Positions 24,976 through 34,048 of a stretch of DNA of 64,000 nucleotides are shown piece by piece. The DNA comes from Sphingobacterium paucimobilis HER1398 (GTDB lineage Bacteria; Bacteroidota; Bacteroidia; Sphingobacteriales; Sphingobacteriaceae), in contig NZ_ATDL01000014.1 in assembly GCF_000416985.1 (NCBI RefSeq), forward strand, positions 1-64,000, in the 5' to 3' direction. The notes below the pieces were generated by a model. It ran no database searches and was not told the origin of the DNA. It saw nothing but the letters and a program-made list of their open reading frames with translations. A program made the position numbers and the translations under genes. Positions within the stretch are counted from its first letter, which is position 1; every line of letters starts with the position of its first letter.

Positions 24976-25276
24976 CATGTAAGTTTTTTAGTTGTTTATA
25001 GTTTTTTTATTTAGATGCCTTTTTAATCGCCTATGGCGAGATTAAGACCTTTGAAGTTTTACACCGTTCCGCGCTTTCAATCTCTAGGTAGTTTGTCAAA
25101 GCCTATCTTCCAGGTTTTAATTTTAAAGGCATCTTAATGACCTAAATTTTAAGAATGGTGTTGACGCCCGTTAACATTACTCTTCGGATATTTTCTTATC
25201 TTGCACTTTATACTCCTATCACCGAAGATAGGGTCAATTGTTTTTGATAGTTGACGAATGATAATGAAGTAATTGT
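24976..25276. other. Intergenic region with a structured element
   Basis: 301 bp with no coding frame. It contains the inverted-repeat element at 25011-25137 and, nearer the peptidase gene, a small hairpin CTATC/GATAG at about 25216-25236. No exact TAnnTTTG box was found; TTATCTTGC at about 25197 is the closest. Confidence 0.55.
25011..25137. repeat. Structured 127-bp inverted-repeat element
   Basis: The outer arms AGATGCCTTT (25013-25022) and AAAGGCATCT (25125-25134) pair perfectly. Inside are a bulged hairpin (TTAATC-GCC / GGC-GA-GATTAA, 25023-25045) and a further stem CTTTGA/TCAAAG (25049-25054 with 25096-25101). The nested, multi-branch form suggests a structured RNA or a MITE-like repeat rather than a plain terminator. 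Confidence 0.5.
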
Positions 25277-27382
25277 ATGTATATGAATAAGTTGTCTGTA
25301 TTGGCTGCAGCTCTGCTGATTAGCGTGACTACTGTCGCGCAGAGAAAGCCGGAAGTTAAAATTGATAAATCGTTAATCACAACAAAAGTGCAAGAATCGC
25401 TTGGAAAGAAAAACATGACGGCCATGGATCTTTGGGAACTGGGCCGTGTGTCAGCAGAAGGATTGAGCCCTGATGGAAAGACCTTATTATATGGCGTGTC
25501 GTATTATTCGTTGAATGATAATAAATCGGAGAAGGATCTGTTTGCACTGTCTTTGGCAGACAAATCGGTGAAGCAGTTTACTGCGGAAGCAGGAGGCGAA
25601 TCTGTTTTGAAGATAGAGGCCAATGGTGATGTCATCTATAGTTTTAAAGGACAGTTGTGGCGCAAGAATCTACATGGCGGCGCTGCGGTTCAGTTGACCG
25701 ATGTAGAGGGCGGATTGGAGAATGTTAAGTTTTCTCCCGATGGTAAACATATCCTTTTTAGCAAAGCGGTATTGTTGAAAAATTACCACAGTGTGGATAA
25801 ATACAAGGATCTTCCTAAATCGAATATCTATATCTATGATGATTTGGACTATAGACATTGGGACAGCTTTAATGATGGACGTTTTAACCATCCGTTTATA
25901 GCGAGCTATACGGACGGAAAGATTGGCGAAGCGCTGGATATTTTGAAGGATGAGCCTTATTATAGTCCTACGGCGCCTTTTGGTGGAGCAGAGGATTTTA
26001 CCTGGAGTCCCGATGGGAAGTCGGTTCTCTATGTATGTAAAAAGAAGTTCGGAAAGGATTATGCGACAAGTACCAATACGGATATTTATGAATATGAGGT
26101 AGCCACAGGCAAAACGAAGAACCTTTCGGAGGGGATGCTGGGCTATGATACGAATCCTGTTTTCAGCCCTGATGGAAAACGCCTATCGTGGATGAGTATG
26201 AAAACTGACGGGTATGAGGCAGATAAGAATGATATTATTCTTGTCGATCCATCTACCTCGCAAAAGGTAAACCTGACGGCTCATTGGGATGGGACGGTAA
26301 ATTCATTCGCTTGGAGTAAAGACAATAAGAAGATTTATTTTGTCGCTCCGACACGAGGTACGGTTCAGCTTTTTGCGATTCATGTTCCGGTAAATCTTAA
26401 CGTACGTTCACTGCCTGTTATCGAACAGATCAGTGATGGGCAATTTGATATCACGGGTATTGTGGGTGAGTTGAAGGATGGCTTGGTGGTGACTTCTACA
26501 AAGATGACACAGGCGACAGAGATCTATCACTATGCTTTTAAATCGAAAAAGCTTGCCCCGTTAACCACTGTCAATGATGCTCATTATGCGCGATTAAATG
26601 AAACAAAAGTCGAAGGTCGGTTTACCAAGGCTTCGGATGGTGAAGACTTATTCTCATGGGTAATCTATCCACCTGACTTTGATCCGACGAAGAAATATCC
26701 AACTTTATTATTTTGTCAGGGGGGGCCACAATCGGCCACTACGCAGGGGTATTCGTTTCGTTGGAGTTTTCAGTTGATGGCGTCGCAAGGTTATATCGTT
26801 ATCCTGCCGAATAGACGAGGTATGCCGGGATGGGGCGTGAAGTGGAACGAGGATATCTCCAAGGATTGGGGGGGACAAGCTATCCGTGATTACCTGTCTG
26901 CAATCGACGATTTTTCTAAAGAAAGCTATGTCGATAAGTCCCGTATTGGGGCTATAGGCGCTAGTTACGGTGGCTACTCGGTATTTATGCTGGCCGGCGT
27001 TCATGAGGGGCGTTTCAAGTCATTAATCTCCCACTGTGGTCTGTTTGATATGACCTCTTGGTATGGTACGACTGAGGAATTGTTTTTTGCGAATCATGAC
27101 CTAGGGGGAGCGTACTGGGACAAGAAAAATGAAAAGACTTATACGGATTTTAACCCTATCAAGCATGTAGACAAATGGAATACGCCTATCTTGATATTCC
27201 AAGGAGGCAAGGATTATCGAGTGCCTATTGGACAAGGACTAGAGGCTTTCCAGGCGGCACAACTTAAAGGTGTGAAAAGTCGATTGGTGTATATGCCGGA
27301 CGAAAATCACTGGGTGCTATCGGGGCATAATGCGCAGGTATGGCAACGGGAGTTTTTTGATTGGCTAAAAGAAACACTCTAA
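25277..27382 (+). CDS. S9 family peptidase (DPP-IV/acylaminoacyl-peptidase type)
   Basis: 701 residues; the start may be ATG 25277 or the ATG two codons later. A signal peptide ends near VAQRK, so the protein is exported. The N-terminal part is a beta-propeller with repeated SPDGK-type blades (LSPDGKTLLYG, FSPDGKHILF, WSPDGKSVLYV, FSPDGKRLSWM). The C-terminal hydrolase has the triad Ser563 (GASYGG), Asp646 (GGKDYRVP) and His678 (DENHW). It removes dipeptides or acylated residues from peptides. It lies behind the structured element and before a strong bidirectional terminator. Confidence 0.92.
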   Translation: MYMNKLSVLAAALLISVTTVAQRKPEVKIDKSLITTKVQESLGKKNMTAMDLWELGRVSAEGLSPDGKTLLYGVSYYSLNDNKSEKDLFALSLADKSVKQFTAEAGGESVLKIEANGDVIYSFKGQLWRKNLHGGAAVQLTDVEGGLENVKFSPDGKHILFSKAVLLKNYHSVDKYKDLPKSNIYIYDDLDYRHWDSFNDGRFNHPFIASYTDGKIGEALDILKDEPYYSPTAPFGGAEDFTWSPDGKSVLYVCKKKFGKDYATSTNTDIYEYEVATGKTKNLSEGMLGYDTNPVFSPDGKRLSWMSMKTDGYEADKNDIILVDPSTSQKVNLTAHWDGTVNSFAWSKDNKKIYFVAPTRGTVQLFAIHVPVNLNVRSLPVIEQISDGQFDITGIVGELKDGLVVTSTKMTQATEIYHYAFKSKKLAPLTTVNDAHYARLNETKVEGRFTKASDGEDLFSWVIYPPDFDPTKKYPTLLFCQGGPQSATTQGYSFRWSFQLMASQGYIVILPNRRGMPGWGVKWNEDISKDWGGQAIRDYLSAIDDFSKESYVDKSRIGAIGASYGGYSVFMLAGVHEGRFKSLISHCGLFDMTSWYGTTEELFFANHDLGGAYWDKKNEKTYTDFNPIKHVDKWNTPILIFQGGKDYRVPIGQGLEAFQAAQLKGVKSRLVYMPDENHWVLSGHNAQVWQREFFDWLKETL

Positions 27383-27383
27383 T

Positions 27384-27421
27384 AAAAAAAACGGGATCCA
27401 ATTTTGGATCCCGTTTTTTTT
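27384..27421. terminator. Bidirectional terminator between convergent genes
   Basis: ACGGGATCC and GGATCCCGT form a stem flanked by A-run and T-run on both sides, so it serves both the S9 peptidase and the DUF4870 gene, whose stop codon lies in its right edge. Confidence 0.9.
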
Positions 27422-27761
27422 ATATTGTACTGAACCATTTTTGGAATAAATGACCTACAACTGGAAGTTCTTTTTGGCTGCCATTGAAGGCCGAGATAAG
27501 TCCCATGATCCAAAGAATCAATAATGCTATACCTACTACCATTCCTATAATCGCGCCAGCCACAGGGATGTACCTAAATACTCCAGAAACTAGTCCTATA
27601 ACCAGTAATCCTAGGTTTTGACGAATATGAAACTTCGCGAAGCTGTTGTTTTTGTCTTTGTTCATGACGAAAGCTGCGATTAGTCCGATTAATGTAATGT
27701 AGGAGATGATCGCTATGCTTTTTCCTTCTTCCACGGTGTTTTTTACTGGTGTGTTGTCCAT
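27420..27761 (-). CDS. DUF4870 family small membrane protein
   Basis: 113 residues with three to four hydrophobic segments. The family pattern is clear: SIAIISYITLIGLIAAFVMN, then FAKFHIRQNLGLLVIG and a final GLISAFNGSQKELPVVG. This fits DUF4870/Tic20-like small membrane proteins (sometimes named import component protein), of unknown function. The stop codon is inside the shared terminator. A perfect -7 box (TACCTTTG, 27788-27795) lies 27 bp upstream. Confidence 0.83.
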   Translation of the reverse strand: MDNTPVKNTVEEGKSIAIISYITLIGLIAAFVMNKDKNNSFAKFHIRQNLGLLVIGLVSGVFRYIPVAGAIIGMVVGIALLILWIMGLISAFNGSQKELPVVGHLFQKWFSTI

Positions 27762-27787
27762 TGTTATTAAGTTGTATTTGTTTTGAA

Positions 27788-27795
27788 CAAAGGTA
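27788..27795 (-). promoter_or_regulatory. Candidate -7 box of the DUF4870 gene
   Basis: The minus strand reads TACCTTTG, a full TAnnTTTG match, in the 80-bp gap after the mlaD-like gene. Confidence 0.5.
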
Positions 27796-27841
27796 ATGAC
27801 AAAACCCGTGCCTTTTCGTCCCCGAAAACCGTGATATTTTT

Positions 27842-28789
27842 TTATTTCGTATCCTTCTTTCCAAAGATTGAAATTTTCAGGTATTTTCCAGGATTTGTTT
27901 TCAAATCATGAACGAGTTCATTGAGGTTTGCCGAAGCTTTATTCAGATTGTCATAGAGCTGATCATCATTCAGCAACAAACCAATGGAACCTTCACCTTT
28001 ATTTATTTTTCCGGTAATAGCTTGTACGTCTTTCATGGCTTTATGGGCATTGTCAACAGTAGCTTTTATCTCGGTTTTGGAGAGGTCGTCTGAAAGATTG
28101 TCTAGGTTCCCTAAAATAGAGTTGATTTTCTCGTTGTTATTTTTAAAGTTATCGGTAATGGATTCTAGATTTTGCATGATCTTGGCTAAGCGTATACGCT
28201 CAGATCCCATAAGTCCTTCTACATCATTGGTAATCTTTTCCATATTGGTTAAGGATACCGATATACTACGTAGGCTCTTTTTGAAATCACGTTGGAATTC
28301 GTCATCCAAGGCTGTGTTTACAGCGCTCAATACCGAGTCTAGTTTGACAACGAGGTTTTCGATTTTTTTCTGTAAAGGCTCTACTTTTTCCATGAGGTTG
28401 GCCTGTACATCAGATTGCAAAGGATCGCCACTCCTAGCCATGGTGCTACTATTGCCAATATCAAAAACAATAACTTTACTGCCCAATATACTTTCGCTAA
28501 CGATGCGTGCGATGGTATTGGAGGGAATATCATATTCGCTCTTAATTTTGAATTCAGTTCTTATTTTTCCATTGTCCATGAGTGACATTTTGGATACACG
28601 ACCGATTTGATAGCCATTCACCATGACGGGCTTGGATGTTGCAAGACCATCCACGTTGTCGTAATCGGTATAAAACATGTTGTCTGAACTGAAAACGTCG
28701 TTTCCCCGTAAAAAGCTGTAACCGATAAATAATAAGGCAATTGCGATTGCCGTTAATGCACCTACTTTAGTTTCGTTTGATATTTTCAA
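27842..28789 (-). CDS. MlaD family (MCE) lipid-transport protein
   Basis: 315 residues. A single N-terminal transmembrane helix (about 10-27) is followed by one MCE domain (about 36-115, with TDYDNVDGLATSKPVMVNGYQIGRV) and a long alpha-helical/coiled-coil tail (about 125-300) as in Bacteroidota MlaD proteins. MCE proteins form hexameric rings or tubes that carry phospholipids between the inner and outer membranes. The partner permease and ATPase genes are not in view to the left and may lie elsewhere. It follows the amidase gene at 140 bp, on the same strand; joint transcription is possible. Confidence 0.9.
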   Translation of the reverse strand: MKISNETKVGALTAIAIALLFIGYSFLRGNDVFSSDNMFYTDYDNVDGLATSKPVMVNGYQIGRVSKMSLMDNGKIRTEFKIKSEYDIPSNTIARIVSESILGSKVIVFDIGNSSTMARSGDPLQSDVQANLMEKVEPLQKKIENLVVKLDSVLSAVNTALDDEFQRDFKKSLRSISVSLTNMEKITNDVEGLMGSERIRLAKIMQNLESITDNFKNNNEKINSILGNLDNLSDDLSKTEIKATVDNAHKAMKDVQAITGKINKGEGSIGLLLNDDQLYDNLNKASANLNELVHDLKTNPGKYLKISIFGKKDTK

Positions 28790-28929
28790 AATACAATCAT
28801 TTAAGGGTTTAGCTTATGCCTCAATATAAACAGTTTAAACATACAGAAATTCATTTTTATATCCAATTCGATGATTGTGATACAAAAGGAGCTTCATGTT
28901 TTATTAAACAATAAATAGAGCACAAATGT

Positions 28930-29745
28930 TTACTTTTCTGTGGATAATTTGTACTTTTTTATAGCCTGAAAGAGATTTTCTACTATTTCGGCCTGTCCTT
29001 CCTCAGAGAGCATGTAGCTCTCTTCTTCGGAATTGTTTATAAAACCGATTTCGGTCAATACGGCGGGCATGGAAGCACGAGCAAGAACGGCTAATCCCTG
29101 TTCTTTTACGCCACGGTCTACACGCTTTGAGGCGGTATACTCATGCTGTATGTAGGAAGCCAATCGTATACTGCGGTCGCGGTATTGTCTGCGCATTAAT
29201 TTGAAGACGATATAACTGGAAGGGTCCTTCGGGTCGAAGCTCCCTAAGTCGCTGTTGTCGTCATCATGTAGCAACATATCCGCATTCTCCCGGATAGCTA
29301 CATCTTGTTCGGACATACGGTGGAATCCCAGTACAAAGGTTTCAGTTCCAGAAGCTTTTGAAGTCCGTTGGCTCGTGGAGTTTGCATGTATAGAGAGGAA
29401 GATGTCTGCATTGTTTTTATTGGCTATTTCGGAGCGGGTTCGGAAAGGGATATCGACGTCTGTCGTACGTGTCATAATGACATTGATAGCCAGTTTGTTT
29501 TCCAACTCTATCTTTAATTTTTTTGAGATGTCCAGTACGAGGTTTTTTTCTAGCGATCTACGTCCTGCTGCTCCTGTGGCCGGTCCTCCATGACCCGGAT
29601 CAATTACTATGGTAAAGGTCTTTTTGTTTTTTGTGGATGGAGGATCGTTAGTGGTCGCAGCGAATGAAACAGAGGTTGCTAATATAGTAGAAGTAAGTAA
29701 GGTGAAGCTTAGTTTTTTAACAATATTTAAAAATTTCATCGGCAT
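28930..29745 (-). CDS. N-acetylmuramoyl-L-alanine amidase (amidase_3)
   Basis: 271 residues with a signal peptide (about 1-30; ATG at codon 3 is an alternative start). The zinc amidase domain covers about 44-265: H52 in IDPGHGG, E66 in RRSLEKNL, H120 in DIFLSIHANS and a final catalytic Glu in VLTEIGFINN. It cleaves the bond between muramic acid and the peptide stem during cell separation or remodelling. There is no LysM or AMIN domain. It is divergent from lptD, with separate -7 boxes in the shared gap. Confidence 0.94.
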   Translation of the reverse strand: MPMKFLNIVKKLSFTLLTSTILATSVSFAATTNDPPSTKNKKTFTIVIDPGHGGPATGAAGRRSLEKNLVLDISKKLKIELENKLAINVIMTRTTDVDIPFRTRSEIANKNNADIFLSIHANSTSQRTSKASGTETFVLGFHRMSEQDVAIRENADMLLHDDDNSDLGSFDPKDPSSYIVFKLMRRQYRDRSIRLASYIQHEYTASKRVDRGVKEQGLAVLARASMPAVLTEIGFINNSEEESYMLSEEGQAEIVENLFQAIKKYKLSTEK

Positions 29746-29786
29746 TTTTTTTACATTTTTGTCCTAGCTGATTTATAACGAACTGA

Positions 29787-29794
29787 CAAAGATA
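29787..29794 (-). promoter_or_regulatory. Candidate -7 box of the amidase gene
   Basis: The minus strand reads TATCTTTG, 41 bp before the amidase start. It is divergent to the lptD box at 29847-29854. Confidence 0.5.
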
Positions 29795-29846
29795 GTTGTT
29801 TAATTGTATATGATAAAAATAAGAACCTTTTATTAATGATTTTGAC

Positions 29847-29854
29847 TACTTTTG
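29847..29854 (+). promoter_or_regulatory. Candidate -7 box of lptD
   Basis: TACTTTTG matches TAnnTTTG, about 50 bp before the TTG start of lptD. Confidence 0.5.
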
Positions 29855-29903
29855 CCAGTAATAGTTTATTTTTACGACTAAAATAATATCTCGTATTTCG
29901 ACT

Positions 29904-32555
29904 TTGGAAACGCCTACTCGTCTTTTACTCCTATTGGTGTTCTTATTCTTAGGAACACATACAGTGTTCGCTCAAGTGGAAAGCACGAAATCTACAGCTA
30001 TCAACACGCAAGATACGGTATTAAATGCCAATGATACAACAACAAATCACCTTAAGATAGCAAGCGGAAAAGATACAGTAGTTATGAAGGGGGAAAGTGG
30101 GCTGGAGACTGTCGTTACTATCGTGGCCAATGACTCTTCATGGAATGAGGTCAGCAAAAATATTATCCACTTGTATAAAGGAGCAAAAGTAAAGTACCAA
30201 GAGTTTGAACTTGCGGCCGACTATATCCGTCTGGATCGTAATACCAATATACTTTTCGCCAGTGGGATGATGGATCATAATGGTAAGTACGTGGGACGCC
30301 CAGTAGTCTTGTTTCCCAATGATACGCCAAAGGCGGTGGATTCGTTGCGCTATAATTACAAGTCGCAAGAGGGCAAGACTTTCGGAATTATGACGGAGGT
30401 CGATGGTGGTTTTATTCAGGCTCGGGTATTACGTAAAAATCTCTATGATGAGATGTCTATTTTTAAAGGCTTGTATAGTACCTGTGATCTTCCTGAGCCG
30501 CATACACACTTCGGTATACATATTACAAAAGGGTTGGTCACTGATAAACAGATTATAGCAGGGCCTTCGTATTTAGTGGTACAAAATATTCCTCTCAAGT
30601 TTATAGCCTTGCCTTTCGGTTTTTTTCCTAAACAGGATAAAAAATCTTCGGGTTTTTTATTTCCTTCTTTTGGAGACGATGTTGCTCGAGGTTTTGGTCT
30701 GCGCGATTTGGGTTGGTATCTTACGTTCAATGATTATTGGGATTCGGAACTTCGAGGAAGTTTTTACTCTAAAGGTTCATGGGACGCATCTGTGCGCACT
30801 AACTATATGGTGAACTACAAGTATAGTGGAGGCTTTAATATTCGTTACGCATCGACAAAGGTGGGGACAGAAGGAGCTAGTAACTATGGTAGTAATAAGG
30901 ATTTTAACGTTACATGGAACCATACACAGCGTCAAGAGGCGAATCCGGGAACTTCTTTTTCGGCTTCGGTCAATTTTGGTACGGCTTCTTATTTTCAGAA
31001 TACAGGCGCCAATAGTACCTATGATTATGATCAGTTGACTCGTAATAACATGTCATCGTCGATAAGTTACGGGAAGGTCTTTGCCGATGGAAAGGTCAAC
31101 TTTACGTCCAGTTTGAGCCATAGACAGGATATGGCTTCGGGTAAAGTGGATTTGGAGTTACCTACTTTTGCGCTGAACGTGTCCACATTTAACCCGTTTG
31201 ACTCCAAAGATCGTGTTGGTGAGCAGAAATGGTACCAACGGATTACGGTTGGTTATAGCTTGCAGGGAAGAAACTCGATTTCGACAGGAGATTCAATTCT
31301 TTTCAAAAAGGAAGCGCTGAAGCAATTTACAAACGGATTTCAACATAATATACCTGTAAGCTTGAGTTTGAACGCATTCAAATATTTCCAGTTTAATACA
31401 TCAATGAACTATACGGAGCGTTGGTATTTACAGACTATTCGCAAAGGAGTGGATAATGAGCTTAACGGTTATGTCGATGTGCGGGATACGGTATCAGGGT
31501 TTAGAAGGGCTTACGATTATTCTTTTTCTAGTGGACTATCTACTAAAATATACGGTATGATGTCTCCCAAAATAGGGAAGATAGAGGCAGTACGTCACGT
31601 GGTCACACCTTCTGTCAACTTTAACTATAGACCCGATTTTTCGGATCCGAGATTTGGCTTCTACAAATCTTTTATCGATCAGAATGGTCGCCTGTCTGAG
31701 TACTCGATTTTTGATGGTGCTATTTTTGGAGGGCCATCTTCAGGACGTTCGATGGGTATTGGTTTTTCCGTAGATAATAATATTGAGGCTAAAGTCAGAA
31801 CAGAGAATGATAGTACTGGCAAAGGCACTAAAAAAATTCCTATCCTGCAGGGCTTGACTTTTAGTGGGAACTATAACTTTGCTGCGGACTCGCTCAAGCT
31901 TTCAACGATCAGTTTTTCAGGTAGGACCTCGCTATTTAAGGAAAAGATCAATTTGAATTTCAACGGAACATTTGATCCCTATGAGTTGGATTATAGAGGT
32001 CAGCGGATCGACCGCTTCACTATAGAAAGTGGTAAGCTGGCACGATTAACGAATTTTGGACTTTCCTTTGACTATAGTTTTAATCCTGATGCTGCGAAAA
32101 GTAGGAGTGGAAATATTGACTCCATGCGTAACAGTATGCCCAATATGACAAAAGAACAATCGGAAGCTCTGTCCCGTATCAGTAGAGATCCTAATGCCTT
32201 TGTTGATTTTAACATCCCTTGGAATTTGGCGGGATCATTTAGTTTTCAGTATAATAAGGAATTTGATAGGGATCTACGGCGGGAAGTCGCTAAATATTCC
32301 GCTACAGTCCAAGTACATGGTGATGTAAACGTAACTCCGAAATGGAAGATACAGTTCAACTCGGGCTATGATTTCAAGCAGAAGGAGGTCTCTATGACAC
32401 GTTTCTCCATCTATCGGGATCTGCACTGTTGGGATATGTCTGTGGGTTGGGTTCCATTTGGTCGTTATCAGAGTTATAATATTACGATCAGAGCTAAGGC
32501 TTCTGTATTACAGGATTTAAAATTGACAAAGCGGAATAGCCATTATACCTATTAA
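29904..32555 (+). CDS. lptD: LPS-assembly protein LptD (Bacteroidota type)
   Basis: 883 residues, the usual length for this phylum. The start appears to be TTG (29904): no ATG or GTG lies between the in-frame TAG at 29862 and the signal peptide (hydrophobic 7-20, ending FAQVE). After a linker comes the OstA/LptA-like beta-jellyroll (about 60-170, with GAKVKYQEFELAADYIRLD) and then the large beta-barrel with many aromatic strands up to the C-terminus. LptD with LptE inserts LPS into the outer leaflet of the outer membrane. Promoter -7 box at 29847. Confidence 0.9.
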   Translation: METPTRLLLLLVFLFLGTHTVFAQVESTKSTAINTQDTVLNANDTTTNHLKIASGKDTVVMKGESGLETVVTIVANDSSWNEVSKNIIHLYKGAKVKYQEFELAADYIRLDRNTNILFASGMMDHNGKYVGRPVVLFPNDTPKAVDSLRYNYKSQEGKTFGIMTEVDGGFIQARVLRKNLYDEMSIFKGLYSTCDLPEPHTHFGIHITKGLVTDKQIIAGPSYLVVQNIPLKFIALPFGFFPKQDKKSSGFLFPSFGDDVARGFGLRDLGWYLTFNDYWDSELRGSFYSKGSWDASVRTNYMVNYKYSGGFNIRYASTKVGTEGASNYGSNKDFNVTWNHTQRQEANPGTSFSASVNFGTASYFQNTGANSTYDYDQLTRNNMSSSISYGKVFADGKVNFTSSLSHRQDMASGKVDLELPTFALNVSTFNPFDSKDRVGEQKWYQRITVGYSLQGRNSISTGDSILFKKEALKQFTNGFQHNIPVSLSLNAFKYFQFNTSMNYTERWYLQTIRKGVDNELNGYVDVRDTVSGFRRAYDYSFSSGLSTKIYGMMSPKIGKIEAVRHVVTPSVNFNYRPDFSDPRFGFYKSFIDQNGRLSEYSIFDGAIFGGPSSGRSMGIGFSVDNNIEAKVRTENDSTGKGTKKIPILQGLTFSGNYNFAADSLKLSTISFSGRTSLFKEKINLNFNGTFDPYELDYRGQRIDRFTIESGKLARLTNFGLSFDYSFNPDAAKSRSGNIDSMRNSMPNMTKEQSEALSRISRDPNAFVDFNIPWNLAGSFSFQYNKEFDRDLRREVAKYSATVQVHGDVNVTPKWKIQFNSGYDFKQKEVSMTRFSIYRDLHCWDMSVGWVPFGRYQSYNITIRAKASVLQDLKLTKRNSHYTY

Positions 32556-32640
32556 AATAAAGTTATAGCAGTGATACAGGTTATGTAAGCTATAAAAGGA
32601 GCCTAGGCCATGTGTATACTTCATATAACTTCATTACTTT

Positions 32641-32700
32641 ATTATAATTATGGTAACTATGAAAGCTGAAATTATAACTATGGTAACTATGAAAGCTGAA
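32641..32700 (+). repeat. 30-bp tandem duplication over the cinA start
   Basis: Positions 32641-32670 and 32671-32700 differ at one base only (T/C at the eighth position). Each unit contains ATGGTAACTATGAAAGCTGAA. The duplication keeps frame and repeats the start region, encoding MVTMKAEIIT twice. The sequence right after it (ATAATAACGATAGG) resembles the unit's start, which may have helped slippage. Confidence 0.9.
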
Positions 32701-33945
32701 ATAATAACGATAGGTGATGAAATACTGCTTGGACAGGTAATCGATACAAACTCGGCCTGGCTAGGACAGCTTTTGGATTCCTTAAATATCGCTGTTCATC
32801 AGATTGTCTCTATATCAGACAACAAAGACGCGATATTACATGCCCTGACGGAAGCTGCTAAACGCTCGGATCTGATCCTTGTAACTGGCGGACTTGGCCC
32901 AACGAAGGACGATGTAACCAAAGAAGCTATTGCTTCTTTCTTTCAGACGACCTTGGTTAGGGATGAGGAGGTGTTGCGTCATGTTAAGTCGATTTTTGAA
33001 AAGTTTGGCAATGGCCGCGCAATGCCTGATATGAACTATGGGCAAGCGGATGTATTGGCCTGCTGTGATGTATTGTTCAATGATGTTGGTACTGCGCCGG
33101 GAATGTGGATCGAGCGAGATGGAAAATGTTTTGCTTTTTTGCCAGGTGTGCCTTTTGAAATGAAGTTTCTCATGGAAAAAAGAGTGGTGCCTAGATTGGC
33201 TGACTATCGTGCCAAGGTGTCCATATATCATGCTCATGTGGTGACTATGGGAATAGGCGAATCGTATTTAGCTGATCTTATTGGCGATATTGAGTCTGAA
33301 TTGCCTGCGCATATTCATTTGGCCTATTTGCCGAAGTTGGGTACTGTACGTCTCCGCTTGACTGCTATGGGGCATGATGAGGCGGATGTCAAGAAAGAGA
33401 CGGATGGTTTTGCGAGACAGATAGCGGTGCGTGTCGAGGACTATCTGGTGGCAGAAAAAGATGTCACGATCGAAGAGGCTGTTGTCGAACGATTTACCAA
33501 AGACAATATTCGGTTGGCAGTTGCGGAAAGTTGTACTGGAGGGCTCTTGGCGGGCTCGATTACTGCGGTGCCGGGCGCCAGTGCTATGTTCGATTGTGGT
33601 ATCGTTGCTTATCATAACCGTATCAAGCAACAGGTGTTGGGAGTGGATGAAGAAGTTCTTGCCAGTTTTGGTGCGGTAAGCGAACAGACTGTTATCCAGA
33701 TGGCAGAAGGTGTCAAGTCGTTAGGAGGGGCTGACTATGGTATTGCTACAAGTGGGATCGCTGGGCCGTCAGGAGGAACACCGGATAAGCCTGTGGGGAC
33801 GGTTTGGATTGCGGTGAGTGGCCCTCACGAAACCGTGACTCAATTGTTCCATTTCAGAAATGACAGGCAGGTGAATATTGAACGTAGTATGGCACAGGCT
33901 TTGAATATGTTGTGGAAATTGTATAAGAAGGATAACTCTAAATGA
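32650..33945 (+). CDS. cinA: CinA family nicotinamide-nucleotide amidohydrolase-like protein
   Basis: 431 residues if read from 32650. The family N-terminus MKAEIITIGDEILLGQ begins at codon 14 (32689), so the true start is uncertain because of the 30-bp duplication. The N-terminal COG1058/MoCF-like domain (about 14-180) has GGLGPTKDDVTKEA and PGVPFEMKFL; the C-terminal CinA/PncC domain (about 265-425) has AESCTGGLLAGSIT and GIAGPSGGTPDKPVGTVWIA. PncC deamidates NMN to nicotinate mononucleotide in pyridine-nucleotide salvage; the N-terminal part hydrolyses ADP-ribose in some species. It precedes the E2 gene on the same strand. Confidence 0.92.
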   Translation: MVTMKAEIITMVTMKAEIITIGDEILLGQVIDTNSAWLGQLLDSLNIAVHQIVSISDNKDAILHALTEAAKRSDLILVTGGLGPTKDDVTKEAIASFFQTTLVRDEEVLRHVKSIFEKFGNGRAMPDMNYGQADVLACCDVLFNDVGTAPGMWIERDGKCFAFLPGVPFEMKFLMEKRVVPRLADYRAKVSIYHAHVVTMGIGESYLADLIGDIESELPAHIHLAYLPKLGTVRLRLTAMGHDEADVKKETDGFARQIAVRVEDYLVAEKDVTIEEAVVERFTKDNIRLAVAESCTGGLLAGSITAVPGASAMFDCGIVAYHNRIKQQVLGVDEEVLASFGAVSEQTVIQMAEGVKSLGGADYGIATSGIAGPSGGTPDKPVGTVWIAVSGPHETVTQLFHFRNDRQVNIERSMAQALNMLWKLYKKDNSK

Positions 33946-34048
33946 TGGAATATAATTTTACGTTGCTGTTTGTTCTAAATATTATATTTTGTTTTTAGGG
34001 ATTTCATTCGTAATTCTTTAACTTAGTGCGATAAAACACAAAATAATT

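Noticed and set aside
27984..28610. 208-residue open frame on the plus strand
   Set aside because: It is antisense to the mlaD-like gene, has low-complexity Ser/Leu-rich composition and no recognisable family; the MCE domain on the other strand is clear.
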